Positions 1 to 8,272 of a stretch of 47,703 nucleotides of DNA are shown here, piece by piece. The first letter of the stretch is position 1. Each line of letters begins with the position of its first letter. Position numbers and translations under genes: made by a program. Location: assembly GCA_021413825.1 (NCBI GenBank), contig JAIOPQ010000031.1:1-47703 (forward strand), written 5' to 3'. This stretch comes from Spirochaetia bacterium. GTDB taxonomy: Bacteria; Spirochaetota; Leptospiria; Leptospirales; Leptonemataceae. The notes beneath the pieces are model-generated. The model was not told where the DNA came from. It saw only the letters and a program-made list of their open reading frames with translations, and made no database searches.

Positions 1-438
1 GCTGCTCTGGATTTGATGCGCAAGAATGCGGCGGTTCGCTTGATGGAAGCCAGTCGTTCGATTGCTTTTATTGATAAGCAGACGCAAGGGCCTTTTATCT
101 TAACAGGCGATTTTAATGCCCAACCAGATACGGAAGAAATTGAATTTCTAAAAAAAACCGGGCTACGCGACGCATTTGCAGAGAAAAATCCCCGCGGTGG
201 AGCAACCTGGGACTACAAACACAATCAGCATCATCAGGCATTCTATTCTGATTACGATCCAAATCTTTACTTGCGTCTGAATTATACGCGCCTCAAACAG
301 CCGCATCGGCTCGATTATATTTTCTACAAAGGCAAGGGCTTGAAACTGAACAGCTGCAAGATCGTAATGAAAGAAAAGGTCAATGGCATCCAGGCCAGCG
401 ATCACTTCGGACTTCTGGCAGAATTCAAGCTGCCCTGA
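1..438 (+). CDS. Endonuclease/exonuclease/phosphatase family protein, C-terminal part (5' end outside window)
   Basis: The reading frame is open from base 1, so the gene starts upstream of the window; about 145 C-terminal residues are visible. Three hallmarks of the EEP (DNase I-like) fold are present in order: GDFNA (metal-binding Asp/Asn), HRLDYIF, and a terminal SDH (general-base His) within ASDHFGLLAEF. The family cleaves phosphodiester or phosphomonoester bonds in nucleic acids, phosphoinositides or sphingomyelin. The visible part does not tell which substrate applies, and any signal peptide would be in the missing N-terminus. It ends 225 nt before the convergent thiolase gene. Confidence 0.85.
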   Translation, partial: AALDLMRKNAAVRLMEASRSIAFIDKQTQGPFILTGDFNAQPDTEEIEFLKKTGLRDAFAEKNPRGGATWDYKHNQHHQAFYSDYDPNLYLRLNYTRLKQPHRLDYIFYKGKGLKLNSCKIVMKEKVNGIQASDHFGLLAEFKLP

Positions 439-460
439 GGCTCGTTTGGCCAGATTTCCC

Positions 461-480
461 CCACCCCCGAACGTGGGTGG
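461..480. other. Short inverted repeat downstream of the EEP gene
   Basis: CCACCC at 461-466 is complementary to GGGTGG at 475-480, with an 8-nt loop. It lies 23 nt after the stop of the EEP gene. There is no T-run after it, so it is at most a weak terminator or RNA 3'-end stem. I see nothing else in the remainder of this gap apart from the terminator at 602-639. Confidence 0.3.
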
Positions 481-601
481 TAAACCCGGAGGTGGGAGTG
501 CGCCTCACATAGTAGCCAGCCGAAGCACAGATTTCTCTTTTGTCAATCGCGAAACATGTCACAGTCCAGGTGCATACTAGACTGGGGTTGTCCAGTCACA
601 A

Positions 602-639
602 AAAACCCCTCGTCCGGGACAACCGAAGCGAGGGGTTTC
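602..639 (-). terminator. Rho-independent terminator of the thiolase gene
   Basis: AAACCCCTCG and CGAGGGGTTT form a perfect stem of about 10 bp around a 16-nt loop. Read on the minus strand, the stem is followed directly by a run of T (GGGGTTTTTTG). It begins about 25 nt after the thiolase stop codon, the classical position. Read on the plus strand it is followed by TCTAAAATCGTTTT, so it may also stop transcription arriving from the EEP gene. Confidence 0.85.
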
Positions 640-662
640 TAAAATCGTTTTAAAAACGTCGA

Positions 663-1880
663 TTAGCCGTCAATGCGCTCAATTACAGTGGCAATTCCCA
701 TTCCACCGCCAATGCAAAGCGTGGCAAGACCGTAGCGTGCCTTTCTTCTTTCAAGTTCGTCAACTAACGTTCCGATCAAGATTGCTCCAGTTCCACCGAG
801 CGGATGACCGAGTGCAATTGCTCCACCGTTTACGTTAATCTTCTCTTTTGAAATATTCAATTCCTTTTGGACAAAGAGCACAACAGCAGCAAACGCTTCG
901 TTGATTTCAAAGAGGTCAATGTCTTCTACTTTCAATCCTGCTTTTTGCAGCGCCAGTTTGGATGCGCTTGCAGGCCCAGTAAGCATAATCGTTGGCTCAG
1001 AACCGGTAGCCGCCATTGATACAACGCGTGCACGAGGTTTTAGGCCGTAGTCTTTGCGAGCTTTTTCACTTCCGACTAGAATTACAGCTGCACCATCCAC
1101 AACACCGGATGAATTTCCAAGCGTATGAACATGGTTAATTTTTTGAATGTCAGGATACGTTTTCAGTGCAATTGCATCTGCGCCGCTCTCGCCGTAGGTT
1201 TTGAAAACTGGACCCAGGCCTGAGAGGAATGCGTAATCGCTTGCAATACGCGGATGTTCATCGAGCAAAACATCGTTTCCATTTTGATCTTTAACCGGGA
1301 TAATACTTTTCTTAAAGTATCCGTTCTTAATTGCATGGTCAGCTTTTTCTTGTGACTCAACAGCAAAGCGGTCCACATCTTCGCGAGAGAAACCGTATTT
1401 AGTTGCGATCAGGTCGGCTGAAATTCCTTGCGGAACCAGATTGTAATGCTCAGCGATAAATGGGTTTCCAATGTCCATACCCAGTTCGCCCACATCGTCG
1501 CCCATTTTAACACGGCTCATGGATTCAACTCCACCAGCAACAACCAGATCAGAGGCACCTGCACCAATTGCAGACACGCCATTGTTGATTGCTTGCAGAC
1601 CGGATCCGCAAAAGCGGTTCACTGTGTAACCTGGAACCGTATCTGGCCACTCTGCAGCCATTACAGCATAGCGAGCGATACATGCGCCCTGCTCGCTTAC
1701 TTGCGAAACGCAGCCGAGTACAACATCTTCTACACGTGCTGCATCGAGTTTATTGCGCTCTGCCAATGCGCGGAGTGTTGCTCCTGCCAGATTTTGCGGA
1801 TGATTGTTTGCAATCACGCCGCGTTTTTTTCCTTTTCCGCGCGGTGTTCGGACCGCATCAAAAATGTATACCGTTTCCAT
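663..1880 (-). CDS. Acetyl-CoA acetyltransferase / 3-ketoacyl-CoA thiolase
   Basis: A 405-residue thiolase of normal family length. The acyl-accepting Cys91 lies in [10 protein letters not shown], His359 in [15 protein letters not shown], and the second catalytic Cys389 in CIGGGMGIA. The enzyme either condenses two acetyl-CoA or cleaves 3-ketoacyl-CoA in beta-oxidation; motifs alone cannot separate the FadA from the AtoB/PhaA role. The ATG is preceded by AAGGAGATCAT, a strong ribosome binding site. It is divergent from a TetR-type regulator, with an inverted repeat between the two genes, so substrate-responsive repression is likely. No beta-oxidation partner gene lies beside it. Confidence 0.95.
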   Translation of the reverse strand: METVYIFDAVRTPRGKGKKRGVIANNHPQNLAGATLRALAERNKLDAARVEDVVLGCVSQVSEQGACIARYAVMAAEWPDTVPGYTVNRFCGSGLQAINNGVSAIGAGASDLVVAGGVESMSRVKMGDDVGELGMDIGNPFIAEHYNLVPQGISADLIATKYGFSREDVDRFAVESQEKADHAIKNGYFKKSIIPVKDQNGNDVLLDEHPRIASDYAFLSGLGPVFKTYGESGADAIALKTYPDIQKINHVHTLGNSSGVVDGAAVILVGSEKARKDYGLKPRARVVSMAATGSEPTIMLTGPASASKLALQKAGLKVEDIDLFEINEAFAAVVLFVQKELNISKEKINVNGGAIALGHPLGGTGAILIGTLVDELERRKARYGLATLCIGGGMGIATVIERIDG

Positions 1881-1929
1881 ATGATCTCCTTTTTAGCTTG
1901 CCCGCTTCCCCAGGGCTGTTTTTCTACGA

Positions 1930-1943
1930 ACAGACAAGTCTGT
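1930..1943. promoter_or_regulatory. Candidate TetR operator, ACAGAC-N2-GTCTGT
   Basis: A perfect 6-bp inverted repeat separated by AA sits in the 110-nt gap between the divergent thiolase and TetR genes, about 50 nt from each start. The AGAC/GTCT half-sites resemble, from memory, operators of the NemR/AcuR/LmrA group of TetR regulators, to which the neighbouring regulator also appears related. That it is an operator is inference. Confidence 0.55.
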
Positions 1944-1990
1944 CTGGTTGAGCTAGAAAGTGGAAAGCCCTTTCGGACGTCCATTGGAAA

Positions 1991-2644
1991 ATGAAAGCAC
2001 ACGTGAAAAAATCGGCCCCTGCGGAGAACATTCGTTTAAAGGGTCCTAAGGCCAGCCACGGCGGCCTTTCCAGTCGGGAGCGCATCTTACGCACGGCCGT
2101 GAAACTCTTCTATCGTCAGGGTTATAACACTGGCATCAACCAGATTATAGAAGAATCCGGCGTGGCCAAGGCCAGCTTCTATCAATGGTATCCTTCAAAG
2201 GACGACCTGGCCCGGGCCTATTTGGATTTTTACGGTCAATTGCTCACAACGCGGCTCAGTCGCTTGCTTGATCGAAGTGAGAACATGCATGAATTTTTTA
2301 CGCGATGGGTTGCAATACTCAAGCGTGATGTGCGCGGTCAGGGTCGATACCATGGCTGTCCGTTCCTTAACTTTGCAACTCAGATTGGAAGTGGCCATGC
2401 AGGTCTCGATGAGATTCCCGTTCAAACCGTAAATGGTTGGATTGCTCTTGTGGAACGCCGCCTAACGCGTGCCATGAATGACAAACAGCTCAAGCCTGGA
2501 ACGAATGTGCACGACCTGGCGCGTCGCATAATTCACGTTTTTTCAGGTGCTCATGCAATGTGGCGATTGACGCACGATCCATCGTGTATCAATGACCTGG
2601 CGAATGTCTTTCCTGTAATTATTCAGGATTCACTTCACGGATGA
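1991..2644 (+). CDS. TetR/AcrR family transcriptional regulator
   Basis: A 217-residue protein with a typical TetR N-terminal helix-turn-helix at about residues 27-75 (RILRTAVKLFYRQGYNTG, then GVAKASFYQWYPSKDDL). It has an alpha-helical ligand domain with GCPFLNFA, a motif common in the NemR/AcuR-like TetR branch. The start follows a 20-residue basic, disordered-looking leader, so translation could begin further in. It is divergently transcribed from the thiolase gene, with a palindrome between them, so it probably represses that gene and itself; the effector may be an acyl-CoA or reactive carbonyl (inference). Its last 10 nt overlap the 3' end of the convergent outer-membrane protein gene. 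Confidence 0.9.
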   Translation: MKAHVKKSAPAENIRLKGPKASHGGLSSRERILRTAVKLFYRQGYNTGINQIIEESGVAKASFYQWYPSKDDLARAYLDFYGQLLTTRLSRLLDRSENMHEFFTRWVAILKRDVRGQGRYHGCPFLNFATQIGSGHAGLDEIPVQTVNGWIALVERRLTRAMNDKQLKPGTNVHDLARRIIHVFSGAHAMWRLTHDPSCINDLANVFPVIIQDSLHG

Positions 2645-3894
2645 AACTCAATCCCAAAGCGCGCCATTGTGGCACGATCTGGAAATTGTCTGCCAGTAAA
2701 TGATCGATACAAATCGGCATGAATGTTTTCACCGGGATTCAATAGCGAATCAGGCAAGCGAATCGTTCCGGTTGCTTCCACTTTGTATTTGAGTGATGTT
2801 ACACCGGCATCGATAAAGAAGCGAAGATGCGAACCAGCCGGGAAATAGAAACTACCACCGTACTGTGCAGACGTTACGCGCAACTTAGAAGCCTGATCGG
2901 CCAGGGTTGGATAAACAGTTCCAGTCTCATACAACGACGCGTCCACAAGCGGTAGACGAAGCTCTGAATATTTAAAACCACCTTTCATCTGGCCGCCGGC
3001 TGCGCGCAAACGCAACTCCAAACCTGATCCAAACTCGAAACGTCCTTCGAGTCCAGCCTCAATGCCCTTGGCGCGTGTGCGATGCTCCAGACTGGGACTG
3101 TAAACTGCAGAGTACGATAGATTAGTTAGCGTAACAAACTCTGTTTGATTTCCTTTAGCCTTGCTCTCGAGATACATGGGTCCAGCGAAGATAAATGGCT
3201 TAAAGAACGACTCGGCTGATCCAAGCAGAAATCCAAACCGCGCACGAGAGATTTGATCTGTTACGCTGTTTAGTGAGCCACTGCCTGCATACCCACGTCC
3301 ACTATCGGTTAGTGTTTCATACATCTGATAGCCGCTGCTTTCGCGTGACATTTCGCTTTCAAGTCCAGCGAACCAGCGCTTTGATTCATAGTACGCGTAA
3401 GCTGCATAGCTTTTGGGTCTTGAATGCGATTCTTCATATGGATACGCAACCGAATGAGTAAAGGCTTGCGATTGTTGGATGTACTCGGCCTGTTTTTCTG
3501 ACTTCAAGTATTCAGAGTAAACCGATGAATGCTTTCCGGTGCCGCCGGAAATCCCAAAATAGAATCCAGTATGATCCGGAGCTTCTTGCTTCTTTGGGGC
3601 CGTGGATCGTCGATCTGGCTCTGTATTAGTCTGGGGAGGTCTGTAGGTTGGAATTTCGCGCTGACGCTCGCGCTCTTCCTGGGCTCGAAGAACCGAAGGA
3701 TCGTCGTATAACGTCCTAACAATTTGATTGCGATAGATTAGATAATCGCCATCTGCTGCCTGGATACTGATGGCATCATTATCCTGGCTTATGATTCTAC
3801 CGCGCAGGGTTCTTCCATCGCGCAACTGGATTATGTCGGCAAACAACGACTGAGCGCCGAGCAGCAGTACAAACAAAATGCCGATGCGGGTCAT
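2635..3894 (-). CDS. Probable outer-membrane beta-barrel protein with N-terminal small beta domain
   Basis: I chose the ATG at 3894, not the longer frame, because MTRIGILFVLLLGAQSLFA is a clear signal peptide, giving 419 residues. After it comes a short beta-rich unit (IIQLRDGRTLRGRIISQ) of a kind frequent in leptospiral envelope proteins, then a Glu/Arg/Pro-rich linker near residues 75-110. The rest is full of alternating aromatic/glycine beta strands. The chain ends ARFGIEFHP, resembling a barrel closing strand. The function is unknown. The 3' end overlaps the TetR gene by 10 nt. It follows the GS-like gene by 73 nt on the same strand and could be co-transcribed with it. Confidence 0.7.
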   Translation of the reverse strand: MTRIGILFVLLLGAQSLFADIIQLRDGRTLRGRIISQDNDAISIQAADGDYLIYRNQIVRTLYDDPSVLRAQEERERQREIPTYRPPQTNTEPDRRSTAPKKQEAPDHTGFYFGISGGTGKHSSVYSEYLKSEKQAEYIQQSQAFTHSVAYPYEESHSRPKSYAAYAYYESKRWFAGLESEMSRESSGYQMYETLTDSGRGYAGSGSLNSVTDQISRARFGFLLGSAESFFKPFIFAGPMYLESKAKGNQTEFVTLTNLSYSAVYSPSLEHRTRAKGIEAGLEGRFEFGSGLELRLRAAGGQMKGGFKYSELRLPLVDASLYETGTVYPTLADQASKLRVTSAQYGGSFYFPAGSHLRFFIDAGVTSLKYKVEATGTIRLPDSLLNPGENIHADLYRSFTGRQFPDRATMARFGIEFHP

Positions 3895-3967
3895 AGACTT
3901 AATTTCGGCAGCGGAGGAAGCAAATCCGGCCGGGCTTCCGGGTTTTTTGACAACCCCCTGGGAGGGG

Positions 3968-5344
3968 CTATGCGCGCTCGAAATATCGTGCGCGCTCCCA
4001 GTCTGTGACAACCTGGTCGAACTTGGCCTGCTCAGTTTTAAAATAATGGACATAATGTTCCACAACGTCTGCACCAAACGCTTCCTTGAGCATATCAGAC
4101 GATTCAAGATGCGAAACTGCTTCAGGAAGATTAGCCGGAACTTTGGGAAGATCACGGGCTGAATAGACGTCGCCCTGAAACACAGGTGGCGGTTCGATCT
4201 GGTTTTTGATTCCGTCAAGGCCAGCGGCAATGGTGGCTGCAAATGCAAGATACGGGTTTGCATCCGCACCAGGGAAACGCGCCTCGATTCGCAATGATTT
4301 CCCTTCCCCTACAACGCGGAAACCGGCTGTGCGATTGTCATGACTCCAGGCAATGCTGGTAGGCGCCCAGGACTGTGAAAGATAGCGCTTGTAAGATGTT
4401 GGATACGGAGCGTAAAACGGAGTAATGGCGCGAATGTGTTTCATCCAGCCACCCAGGAAATATCTAAATCGATCCGAACACTTAATCGGACCAAATTCCT
4501 TATCACCTACAAACACGTTCTCTTTGTAATCTTTATCCCAGAGACTCAAATGAACGTGCATACTTGAACCGGCCAGGTCCGTTCTCCATTTTGCCATGAA
4601 AGTAACTGCCAGATTCTGGGCATGAGCGATTTCTTTTACGCCCTGCTTATAGATCACATGCCGATCGCACATATCCAGGATCTTCGCGTATCTGAAATTC
4701 AATTCATGCTGGCCTGGACCCCATTCCCCTTTGCTTGACTCAACTGGAATACCGCTTGCATCCATATGATGCCTGATCTGTGCATTGAGTCGCTCTTCTT
4801 TGGTCCCCTGGAAGATGTGATAATCTTCGATGTAGTTTCCGAACGTCTTTAGATTATGATAGCCCTTGTTGAATGCAGATTCGTAGGTTTCGTCAAAAAT
4901 AAAATACTCAAGTTCACTGGCACCGTACGCACCAAACCCGGCTGCTTCCATACGACTGAGCTGATGCTTGAGCATTGTGCGCGGAGCCGGAGCAACCGGC
5001 GCATGCGTTTTGTCATTTTCAAGATCGCAAAGTACGAGCGCGGTTTTTTCAAGCCAGGTAGTCTGACGTAGAGTCGAAAGGTCTGGCCTGCAATGAAAGT
5101 CCCCGTACCCTTTTTCCCAGCTTGCAAGCTTGTAACCAGGGATCACATCCATCTCCATATCGACGGTCAGGATGTAGTCACAGGCATGCATCCCTTCTGA
5201 TGTAACCGCATCCAGAAAGAAACTTGCAGTGCAGCGCTTGCCCATTAACTTTCCGTATTGATCTGGAAACGCAACGATTACAGTATCAATGTCGCCTGAC
5301 GCGACTTTTTGCTTTAGCTGATCAACTGTTAACATGCCTTTCAT
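3968..5344 (-). CDS. Glutamine synthetase-like gamma-glutamyl ligase (PuuA/GlnA3-like)
   Basis: With the ATG at 5344 the protein has 458 residues; a good Shine-Dalgarno (AGGAAAGGAG) precedes it. The glutamine synthetase fold is shown by GASELEYF, WGPGQHELNFR, SSMHVHLSL, NRTAGFRV and RIEARFPGADANPYLAF. Several residues depart from true GlnA: the N-terminal segment reads AFPDQYGKLMGKR and the adenylylation loop is replaced by SARDLPKVPANL. This points to the GS-like group that joins glutamate to amines (for example putrescine or ethanolamine) with ATP. The start overlaps the dedA stop (ATGA), so the two are translationally coupled. Other gamma-glutamyl-pathway-like genes lie elsewhere in the window (PuuD-like at 11856, aldehyde dehydrogenase at 37137). 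Confidence 0.85.
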   Translation of the reverse strand: MKGMLTVDQLKQKVASGDIDTVIVAFPDQYGKLMGKRCTASFFLDAVTSEGMHACDYILTVDMEMDVIPGYKLASWEKGYGDFHCRPDLSTLRQTTWLEKTALVLCDLENDKTHAPVAPAPRTMLKHQLSRMEAAGFGAYGASELEYFIFDETYESAFNKGYHNLKTFGNYIEDYHIFQGTKEERLNAQIRHHMDASGIPVESSKGEWGPGQHELNFRYAKILDMCDRHVIYKQGVKEIAHAQNLAVTFMAKWRTDLAGSSMHVHLSLWDKDYKENVFVGDKEFGPIKCSDRFRYFLGGWMKHIRAITPFYAPYPTSYKRYLSQSWAPTSIAWSHDNRTAGFRVVGEGKSLRIEARFPGADANPYLAFAATIAAGLDGIKNQIEPPPVFQGDVYSARDLPKVPANLPEAVSHLESSDMLKEAFGADVVEHYVHYFKTEQAKFDQVVTDWERARYFERA

Positions 5345-6000
5345 ACGCCTGGACTCCTTTCCTTTTTGTCTAACCTGGATTTTGCAAAAAGCATAATTCC
5401 ATAAAGCACTGTAATGGCAATGATACCACCGATTAGCCATCCCATTCGAGCCTTGAGGACATCGACCATTTCAATGGGTGAATTTAGAAGCTGTGGGCTT
5501 TCACCGAGCACTGCACCCCCGTACCAGCTGAGCACAAGGCACCAGGTGAATGCGCCCGTTATAGTAGAGATACTAAAGCTCACGAAGTTCATTTTGAACA
5601 CACCGGCCGGCATTGAGATCAGATGGCGTATAACAGGTAGTAGGCGAGCGAAGAATATCCCTGAAGCTCCGTATTCCTGGAACCATTTTTCTGCCATCTG
5701 GAGCTTGGCTGGCGGAAGGAATATATACTTACCAAAGCGATACAGAATTGGAGTTCCAACCAGCCTTGCGCCATAATAACTTAAAACCGACCCGACGTAA
5801 CTGCCCACGGTTCCAGCAATGACAACAGCCCAAAAATTCATGCGTCCTTGCGCAGCCCAGAAGGCAGCCGGCGGCATTACTACTTCAGAAGGGATTGGAA
5901 CGATGGAGCTCTCAAGCGCCATCAAGAAGACGATGCCTCCGTACCCCCAATCCTCAAGTAGATGAAACCAGAAAATTGCGAGATTGTGAATCGTTTCCAT
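5341..6000 (-). CDS. DedA family membrane protein
   Basis: A 219-residue polytopic inner-membrane protein with the DedA signatures ESSIVPIPSEVVMPPAAF near the N-terminus and FARLLPVIRHLISMPAGV in the middle, followed by hydrophobic helices and a basic C-terminal tail. DedA/VTT proteins are proposed proton-dependent lipid flippases or scramblases acting on phospholipids or undecaprenyl phosphate. GGAGG lies 3 nt before the ATG, a rather short spacing. Its stop codon overlaps the start of the GS-like gene by 4 nt, making a two-gene operon. The gene is divergent from the membrane protein at 6090. Confidence 0.9.
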   Translation of the reverse strand: METIHNLAIFWFHLLEDWGYGGIVFLMALESSIVPIPSEVVMPPAAFWAAQGRMNFWAVVIAGTVGSYVGSVLSYYGARLVGTPILYRFGKYIFLPPAKLQMAEKWFQEYGASGIFFARLLPVIRHLISMPAGVFKMNFVSFSISTITGAFTWCLVLSWYGGAVLGESPQLLNSPIEMVDVLKARMGWLIGGIIAITVLYGIMLFAKSRLDKKERSPGV

Positions 6001-6089
6001 GTGCCTCCGTCAAATGGACCATGCAAACGGATCGTTTCAACCGAATTTTTCATTGTTGACCGTTATTTGAATGCGCGTAAGCTCCGGGC

Positions 6090-6884
6090 ATGACGAATCA
6101 GGAAACTCCGGGGAAGCTTCAATCGATTCGGCTGATACTTGACGAAACCAGAACCATTCTACATTCAGCGCTGGCACAAACCAGAAAGGATTGGCGAATA
6201 CTCATGCGGGCAACCGGCGGATTCTGTCTCTTACTCGCAATCGTCTATGGCATTGGTGTATTCGTTGTAATTCGTATCACTTACATTCGCGAATATCAGA
6301 ACATCCTTTTGAACGTGGTTGTTCTTCCGTTTCTTGCGTATTTTCTGGGCGGGCTGCTTCAGTTTTTCCGTGAACGTACGCGGGGACAAACCCCGGAATG
6401 GATTCTACTTCTAAAAGGACACAGGCACTATTTTCGCGTTCTGCTCTATTGCGCCATTTACTATGCCGCATATCGTTTCTTAATTCGGTCAGCCATTGGC
6501 ATAGAAGACCTTTCGCTTGACCTGCGGATTCGCATGATCGTGGGAATTCCATTGTTCATCTGGGTTGTAACGCGTGTGTCTTTTGCGTTCGCATTTGTAA
6601 CAGAACAGAATGTGGGCCCAAAAACTGGAATAAAATCATCCTTCATATTGACCGGAGGACGATTCTGGCGGACACTGATCGCACTTTTCCCATTGCCCGT
6701 AGCCATTGCGGTGCCCGGGCTAATGATTGGCCTTTTACCACACTGGGGCCTCGTCGTACTTGCAATTCTGATCCTGGGCGTGATTCTACCGCTGGCACTT
6801 TCAATGATTCTGCTCTCCTATTTCTGGATGTTTGATCGATACAGGAAAGAGCCCACAGTGATTCACATAGCAGCGGTTAGGTGA
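6090..6884 (+). CDS. Polytopic membrane protein of unknown function
   Basis: 264 residues with about six hydrophobic segments: around 41-60, 75-95, 115-132, 148-170, 195-215 and 218-246. A soluble N-terminal stretch of 35 residues precedes the first. I recognise no family motif. The start ATG has no clear ribosome binding site. A weak promoter-like pair (TTGACC at 6056, TAAGCT at 6078, 16 nt apart) would give an almost leaderless transcript. It stands alone between the divergent dedA operon and the convergent cytochrome gene. Confidence 0.75.
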   Translation: MTNQETPGKLQSIRLILDETRTILHSALAQTRKDWRILMRATGGFCLLLAIVYGIGVFVVIRITYIREYQNILLNVVVLPFLAYFLGGLLQFFRERTRGQTPEWILLLKGHRHYFRVLLYCAIYYAAYRFLIRSAIGIEDLSLDLRIRMIVGIPLFIWVVTRVSFAFAFVTEQNVGPKTGIKSSFILTGGRFWRTLIALFPLPVAIAVPGLMIGLLPHWGLVVLAILILGVILPLALSMILLSYFWMFDRYRKEPTVIHIAAVR

Positions 6885-6906
6885 ACTGAGGGAGATTTAA
6901 CCGCAG

Positions 6907-6960
6907 AGCTGGCAGAGGACACTGAGGGGTTTAGCCGCAGATGAACACAGATAAACCCGG
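6907..6960. repeat. Degenerate CCGCAGA(T/G)-type intergenic repeat
   Basis: The gap after the membrane protein gene contains TTAACCGCAGAGCTGG and GCCGCAGATGAACACAG. The second shares the core CCGCAGATGAAC with the tandem array at 36975-37031, about 30 kb away. Such CAGAT/CAGAG tracts recur between genes in many unrelated bacteria. No coding function is apparent. Confidence 0.5.
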
Positions 6961-6986
6961 ATGACTGCGGGCAAATGCGCGCAAGG

Positions 6987-7544
6987 TCAATGACAGGCCC
7001 CATCGTAAAGAATGATCCGTTGCTCTTTTTGCGGGGTTTCATGACGATGCAGGTGTTCAATCTTTCCTTCAAACATAAATTCAACGAGGCAGCGGGCTGG
7101 CATAGTTGTCGTCGAGAATGCGAACTGTCCAGCGATAGATTGCCGATCCGTTACCTTGAGACTCGTATCCGAATGAGTGACAAACGTATTCGGATCAACA
7201 TCCCGTGCTATGATATGCAGAAGGATCTGGTTTCCAATCCCATCGAACGATTTAATTCGAACCTGCCGAAACAAGTCCCCCGTTGGGAAATGATGGCCAA
7301 TCTCAGGAATTCCCAGGCTGACATCGAGTTTGTAATTCTTTAAGTCTAAAGATTCGGTTTTAAACTGGATTTTCATAAGTCTCGGAAACGCGTGCGGGTC
7401 AGGATCTGCAATGGCGGAAGAGGCATGTCGAGTTTCAGTTACGTGACAACTGCTGCACCCATTCCGCAATGTCGAAACAGAATCCCCTTGAGAGCCTGCC
7501 CTTTTTTGATGCGGAACATAGAATTCGCTTACCGTTGACTGCAT
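6987..7544 (-). CDS. Tetraheme cytochrome c, C-terminal fragment after a frameshift
   Basis: As drawn from its first ATG this is 185 residues with one heme site (CSSCH) and a beta-rich tail. The same frame continues upstream of that ATG without a stop to about 7640 and encodes SKADFCAGCHEF, another heme-binding motif. The upstream reading frame on the same strand encodes the first two heme motifs and loses its meaning just here. The two pieces are therefore one cytochrome c554-like gene split by a one-base change near 7625-7650. The downstream part probably has no separate start. Whether this is true decay or a sequencing error cannot be decided here. Confidence 0.75.
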   Translation of the reverse strand: MQSTVSEFYVPHQKRAGSQGDSVSTLRNGCSSCHVTETRHASSAIADPDPHAFPRLMKIQFKTESLDLKNYKLDVSLGIPEIGHHFPTGDLFRQVRIKSFDGIGNQILLHIIARDVDPNTFVTHSDTSLKVTDRQSIAGQFAFSTTTMPARCLVEFMFEGKIEHLHRHETPQKEQRIILYDGACH

Positions 7545-8272
7545 CTTCTGGTTGGTATAGGAAACGACCGGAGCATAGGAAGCTGGAAATGAGAACTCAT
7601 GACATCCGGCGCAGAAATCCGCTTTCGAAGCGATGAGTATTCGTAATAATCCTTGTACAGATAAGGTGAGTCCGCCGGGATTTTTCTCTGGTGAACAAAC
7701 ACCGTTCTGTCAGATTGATACATCTCTTGCAGCTTTATATCTGGGCCAGGTTGTGCGCGATGGAGTTTACTATCGTACCAGAACGGTGCATGACAATTCA
7801 AGCACCAAGCCATGGGTTCTCGCTCAAATGCTTCCTGAAACCGGATATTCGTAAAGGAGCGGCTGTGGAGACTCTCCCTCCATAGATTGTATTCCTTTTG
7901 GTGACAGCCTTTGCAATATTCTGCGGATTGAAGTCTACTATCGGGTTTTGTTCGCGAATCAATGGGGTAGCGGCCCTGACTCAAGCTGGATAGGATAGCA
8001 TAGTCCGGATCAGGGCTGGGTTGGCGATTGAAATAGACTCTGTATATCTCGGCCGCAGGCATAGCCTCACGTTTTTCTTTGACTTGCGAGAGAATGCGGC
8101 GGATTTCCGAATCCGTCCTGGCAAGCGAAACGTCGCCTAACGGTTGAGTTACTTGAGGCACAAGAGAAAATTCCGACAGGAGAAAAGAAAGGAATACAGT
8201 ACAAAAGAGGCTCAGCAGGATTGCACCGGCGCCTCTCCACCTCTTTTTCAAGACAGATCCTATTCGGGGCAA
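7529..8272 (-). CDS. Tetraheme cytochrome c (c554-like), N-terminal fragment
   Basis: The frame encodes an N-terminal membrane anchor (about residues 16-38), then two heme attachment motifs, CKGCH at 120-124 and CLNCH at 157-161, of a periplasm-facing multiheme cytochrome. TTG at 8272 gives 247 residues. The TTG at 8251 (LKKRW) is a likelier start because AGGA lies about 7 nt before it. After DYYEYSSL the frame becomes nonsense-like (RKRISAPDV), while the next frame carries CAGCH and CSSCH. So the gene is frameshifted near 7625-7650, and the intact protein would carry four hemes over about 420 residues. It would act in electron transfer; no reductase or oxidase partner is adjacent. Confidence 0.8.
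   Translation of the reverse strand: MPRIGSVLKKRWRGAGAILLSLFCTVFLSFLLSEFSLVPQVTQPLGDVSLARTDSEIRRILSQVKEKREAMPAAEIYRVYFNRQPSPDPDYAILSSLSQGRYPIDSRTKPDSRLQSAEYCKGCHQKEYNLWRESLHSRSFTNIRFQEAFEREPMAWCLNCHAPFWYDSKLHRAQPGPDIKLQEMYQSDRTVFVHQRKIPADSPYLYKDYYEYSSLRKRISAPDVMSSHFQLPMLRSFPIPTRRCSQR

Noticed and set aside
1428..1994. 188-residue plus-strand frame opposite the thiolase
   Set aside because: It is antisense to a clearly coding gene and has the Cys/His-rich composition typical of a shadow frame.
6987..8272. Programmed ribosomal frameshift in the cytochrome gene
   Set aside because: No slippery heptamer or downstream pseudoknot is evident at the junction, and the neighbouring gene shows a similar break, so an ordinary indel is the simpler reading.
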